Source: Sandaracinus sp. (GTDB taxonomy: Bacteria > Myxococcota_A > Polyangia > Polyangiales > Houyiibacteriaceae). From it: 64,000 nt of DNA. Shown piece by piece: positions 61,695 to 64,000 of this stretch. The position numbers were made by a program, and so were the translations under genes. Within the stretch, counting starts at the first letter, position 1; every line of letters starts with the position of its first letter. The notes beneath the pieces were generated by a model that was given only the letters and a program-made list of their open reading frames with translations, ran no database searches and had not been told where the DNA came from. The stretch is from NCBI GenBank assembly GCA_002699025.1, contig PABA01000177.1, positions 17,990-81,989 of the forward strand. Reading direction: 5' to 3'.

Positions 61695-62146
61695 AGGGTG
61701 TAGTGATTGCGCTGTTCGAGACGCCCTTCGAGGCCTCGCGCGCGGTGGATCAGCTGATCTACCTGCCGAAGCCGCTGAAGATGGGCTGCATGATCGCGGA
61801 GCAGACGGCCGACGACCTCCCCACGGGGGGGCTGAAGCCGCTGCGGCACAAGCTCAACGGGGGGCTGGCGACGCTGGCCCAGGAGGGCTCGGGCGTCGAC
61901 GGCTTCGAGCGCCCCGTGCACGCCTCGGGCGCGCTGCTCGAGATGCTGAGCGACGACGTGAGCAAGGAGGCGGGGACCGTGAAGGACGCCTTCGCCGAGC
62001 ACGGCTACAGCCCCGAGCAGGTCGAGGCGATCGGCGCCGTCGTGAAGGGCGGTGGCGCGGTGCTGAGCGTCCGGACGAAGGACCGGAGCGCGCTCGAGCA
62101 CGCCGTGGAGACCTTCGCGCTGACCGGCGCGGTGCAGGTCTTCTGA
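61691..62146 (+). CDS. Hypothetical protein, GSP17M/YflT-like
   Basis: A 151-residue soluble protein. The start (VVIALFETPFEASRAVDQLIYL) and end (YSPEQVEAIGAVVKGGGAVLSVRTKD) resemble the two halves of the general-stress-protein-17M/YflT domain, with a central insert of about 55 residues. It is the second gene of an ATGA-coupled pair, followed by a good terminator. Function unknown. Confidence 0.6.
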   Translation: MKGVVIALFETPFEASRAVDQLIYLPKPLKMGCMIAEQTADDLPTGGLKPLRHKLNGGLATLAQEGSGVDGFERPVHASGALLEMLSDDVSKEAGTVKDAFAEHGYSPEQVEAIGAVVKGGGAVLSVRTKDRSALEHAVETFALTGAVQVF

Positions 62147-62177
62147 AGAGCCCGCCCTCGCCCGCGGAAGGGGCGAG

Positions 62178-62221
62178 AACGACGCGAGCCCCGGCCGGAT
62201 TCGGTCGGGGCTCTCGTCGTT
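62178..62221. terminator. Terminator hairpin
   Basis: 15-bp stem AACGACGCGAGCCCC / GGGGCTCTCGTCGTT with one mismatch and a 14-nt loop, between convergent genes. Confidence 0.7.
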
Positions 62222-62283
62222 CGTGGGGCCCGGGTCGCCGGGGGGCTGCTTCGTGGGAGCGTCGGGGCTGGCGTCCGGGGGCC

Positions 62284-63495
62284 TCAGGCGGCGGCGCGGA
62301 GGGCGGGGGCCGGGTCCGGGTAGCGGGTGCGCGCGCGCTCCAGGAGGCGGGCGGCGAGCTCTTCGTTGGCCACGAGCGGGTTGGCCTCCAGCGCGGCCGT
62401 CAGGTCGCCGCGGCGCGCGATCGCGTGGGCGGCGAGGCGCTGGTAGCGCTCGAGGCGGCGGAGGAGCTCTCCGAGGGCCTTCGGCCGGGTCGCCGGTCGA
62501 TCCGTGGGGCCGTCCCCGAGGGAGCCGAGGGCGAGCACGACCGTGTCCCGCTCGAAGGCCTCGCTGAGGCCGTCGTTGGGCCGATGGAGGGGCGCCAGCG
62601 CGCCGCCGCCGAGGGAGCCGAGCGCGGCCCGGATCGCCTCGGAGAGGGGGGCGGGCGCCCGCGGCCGGTCGCGCGTGGAGCCGACGGCGTCGGCGCGCTC
62701 CCGGGCGAGCTCGACGAACTCCTTGGGGTAGGCGTAGACGGCGAGCTGGCTCGTGGGCCAGCCCTCCTCCGGCATGGCGCGGCCGATGCGGGCGGCGTGC
62801 TGGAGCCGGAGTCGCTGCTCGCCGTCGAGCTCGGCGGGCATCTCGAGGGTTCCCGCCGGCGCCTCCCAATGCGCGCCCATGCAGTCGAGGCCCTCGAGCC
62901 AGGCGACGCCGCCCACGCCGAGGAGGCCGCCGCGCAGGGTCACGGCGCCGGGCGCGAGCGACTCGAAGAGCGCCCGCGAGGCGAAGGGCTCGGGGGCGAG
63001 CCCGAAGGCGCGCCGGCCCGCGTCGTGGAGCGCCTGGGTGACGAGCCCGATCGGATCGGCGCCCTGCAGCAGCACGGCGTGGGGGGCATGTGTGGCCACG
63101 GCCTCCGCGAGCTCGAGGGCCTGGGGGATGGCCCGGCAGGCGCGCAGGAGCCCCGCCGGGCCGAACGCCGGATGGGCGGGCAGGCCCAGCTCGAGGGGCA
63201 GGCGGGTGTCCAGGCGGCGGCTCGCCAGCGTGCCCGCGTCGGCCAGGTGGAGGACGACCGTCGCGTCCCGGAGCGCGCTCGGGAGATCGGTGGCGACTTC
63301 GAAAGGCAGCGTGCCTGCGGCGGCGCGGAGGCCTTCGTCGATGGCGCCCGGGGTGCTCGGCTCGAAGAGGCGGAGCCCGGCGAGCGTGGGGCCGGCGCGC
63401 TGGAGGTCGCTCAGGAGGGTGGGGAGGCGGGGGTCGCGCGTCCCGACGATGGCCAGGCGTGGCGCGCTCCCCCGATCGGCGCGGTCCGCGAACAT
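62284..63495 (-). CDS. GH4-family-like (6-phospho-glycosidase/lactate dehydrogenase fold) protein
   Basis: A 403-residue protein with a Rossmann start (LAIVGTRDPRLPTLL), APHAVLLQGADPIGLVTQALHDAGRRAFGL (matching the GH4 N-P-x-G-x-V-T-E-A block with Gln-Gly-Ala-Asp changes) and GLLGVGGVAWLEGLD. It ends with a YQRLAAHAIARRGDLTAALEANPLVANEELAARLLERA helix typical of GH4. The usual catalytic Cys/His metal pair is not obvious, so activity may be altered. ATG 63495 has TTTGAT 9 nt upstream. Confidence 0.7.
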   Translation of the reverse strand: MFADRADRGSAPRLAIVGTRDPRLPTLLSDLQRAGPTLAGLRLFEPSTPGAIDEGLRAAAGTLPFEVATDLPSALRDATVVLHLADAGTLASRRLDTRLPLELGLPAHPAFGPAGLLRACRAIPQALELAEAVATHAPHAVLLQGADPIGLVTQALHDAGRRAFGLAPEPFASRALFESLAPGAVTLRGGLLGVGGVAWLEGLDCMGAHWEAPAGTLEMPAELDGEQRLRLQHAARIGRAMPEEGWPTSQLAVYAYPKEFVELARERADAVGSTRDRPRAPAPLSEAIRAALGSLGGGALAPLHRPNDGLSEAFERDTVVLALGSLGDGPTDRPATRPKALGELLRRLERYQRLAAHAIARRGDLTAALEANPLVANEELAARLLERARTRYPDPAPALRAAA

Positions 63496-63504
63496 GTCTC
63501 TGGA

Positions 63505-63533
63505 ATCAAAGAGCAGAAATGCTTTGCATGCAA
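63505..63533 (-). promoter_or_regulatory. Promoter of the GH4-like gene
   Basis: TTGCAT-N17-TTTGAT on the minus strand, ending 9 nt before the ATG. The -35 overlaps a 10-bp palindrome TTGCATGCAA (63524-63533). Confidence 0.5.
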
Positions 63534-63539
63534 TGGGTC

Positions 63540-63559
63540 TCCGCCGGAAATACGGCGGA
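63540..63559. promoter_or_regulatory. Operator-like palindrome upstream of the GH4-like gene
   Basis: TCCGCCG-GAAATA-CGGCGGA, perfect 7-bp arms around an A/T-rich centre, just upstream of the -35 region. The geometry resembles a dimeric repressor site. The flanking segment 63560-63720 contains no gene. Confidence 0.45.
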
Positions 63560-63720
63560 ATTGGCCGAATCGGGGGCGTGGTTGTCCCAGATGGGGGAGG
63601 GTGAGAGGGGGGTGGTCTGTGAAGGCTCACGGGCGCGGGAAGCACGAGTCTCGGCCCGAGCCCCCAGTCCCGACGCGAGCCCGAGCCGGGAGCACCTGCG
63701 CGAGCGCGAGCGCGAGCCCA

Positions 63721-64000
63721 ACTCCGTCAGAGGTACGGCCGTGCGCCGAGGCCGGCCGTGCGCCGATCCCGTCCCGGGTACGGCTGCGCGCCGATCCCGT
63801 CCCGGGTACGGCTGCGCGCCGAGTCCGTCCCGGGTACGGCCGTGCGAGTCCGTCCCGGGTACGGCCGTGCGAGTCCGTCCCGGGTACGGCCGTGCGCCGA
63901 TTCCGTCCGGGGTACGGCCGTGCCGATTCCGTCCCGGGTACGGCCGCGCGCCGATTCCGTCCCAGGTACGGCTGCGCGCCGATTCCGTCCCGGGTACGGC
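63721..64000. repeat. Tandem repeat array of 25-28-bp units, continuing past the window
   Basis: Nine or ten units around the core TCCGTCCCGGGTACGGC. Lengths are mostly 28 or 25 bp, with one of 26 bp, and there is no unique spacer between them. Each core is an imperfect palindrome. Upstream units are degenerate and downstream units nearly identical. No ORF uses it because the unit lengths rotate the reading frame. Confidence 0.85.

Noticed and set aside
63721..64000. CRISPR-like array at the window end
   Set aside because: Units are contiguous with no unique spacers, and unit length varies between 25 and 28 bp; no cas genes are nearby.

Overview
The window is very GC-rich DNA with almost invariant G/C at third codon positions. 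It looks like a chromosome segment of a Myxococcota bacterium, probably Polyangia/Sandaracinaceae-like (inference). The evidence is MYXO-CTERM-type tails (Cys, short hydrophobic segment, Arg run) on two secreted proteins, lipoproteins with DAG-rich spacers, a DUF2330 protein, several Hanks-type kinases and NtrC-type regulation of a polysaccharide locus. No rRNA, tRNA, transposase, integrase or CRISPR array was seen.

Layout. 1-5.4 kb: two tandem zinc-ribbon/PH-like membrane paralogues, a DUF2330 protein, a Cys-rich lipoprotein and a lone 4-hydroxybutyryl-CoA dehydratase-like enzyme. 5.4-39.8 kb: a large exopolysaccharide (EPS) locus. It holds four GT-B/GT2 glycosyltransferases, a nucleotidyltransferase-fold protein, a deacetylase, Wzy, Wzx, an ArnT-like transferase, UDP-glucuronate decarboxylase, an AlkP-MBOAT-SGNH decoration operon, a WecG-type transferase, a GlmU-like protein, the priming sugar transferase, a Wzc-like co-polymerase, Wza, and an OmpA/beta-propeller pair. 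Three apparently foreign modules sit inside it: a Crp/Fnr regulator with an SDR-hydrolase fusion, an NtrC-type regulator facing an H-NOX/hybrid-kinase operon, and a small CusF-like protein. 40-55 kb: two-component genes, a pseudokinase, two MarR-neighbourhood genes, a dipeptidase, an LPMO-like protein, a YncE-like propeller, CapA, two Ser/Thr kinases and CpaB. 55-64 kb: PAP2, Nudix, a small coiled-coil protein, a membrane Fe-S oxidoreductase, MarR, two hypothetical proteins, a GH4-like protein and a tandem-repeat array running off the end.

How it works together. Eight EPS start regions carry sequences close to the sigma-54 consensus TGGCACG-N4-TTGCA, plus one palindromic variant before wza. 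Four of the intergenic regions also carry pairs or triplets of a 15-bp palindrome, GTCCCG-N3-YGGAAC, spaced 20-24 bp. The only sigma-54 activator in the window is encoded in the middle of the locus, divergent from an H-NOX nitric-oxide sensor and its hybrid kinase. The simplest model (inference) is a gas-sensing phosphorelay that switches the EPS regulon through sigma-54.

A second pattern is the repeated arrangement TANNNT, then 6-8 nt, then the start codon, at about a dozen genes. This implies widespread leaderless mRNAs. Many starts below were chosen with that pattern or with 4-bp ATGA/GTGA overlaps in mind.
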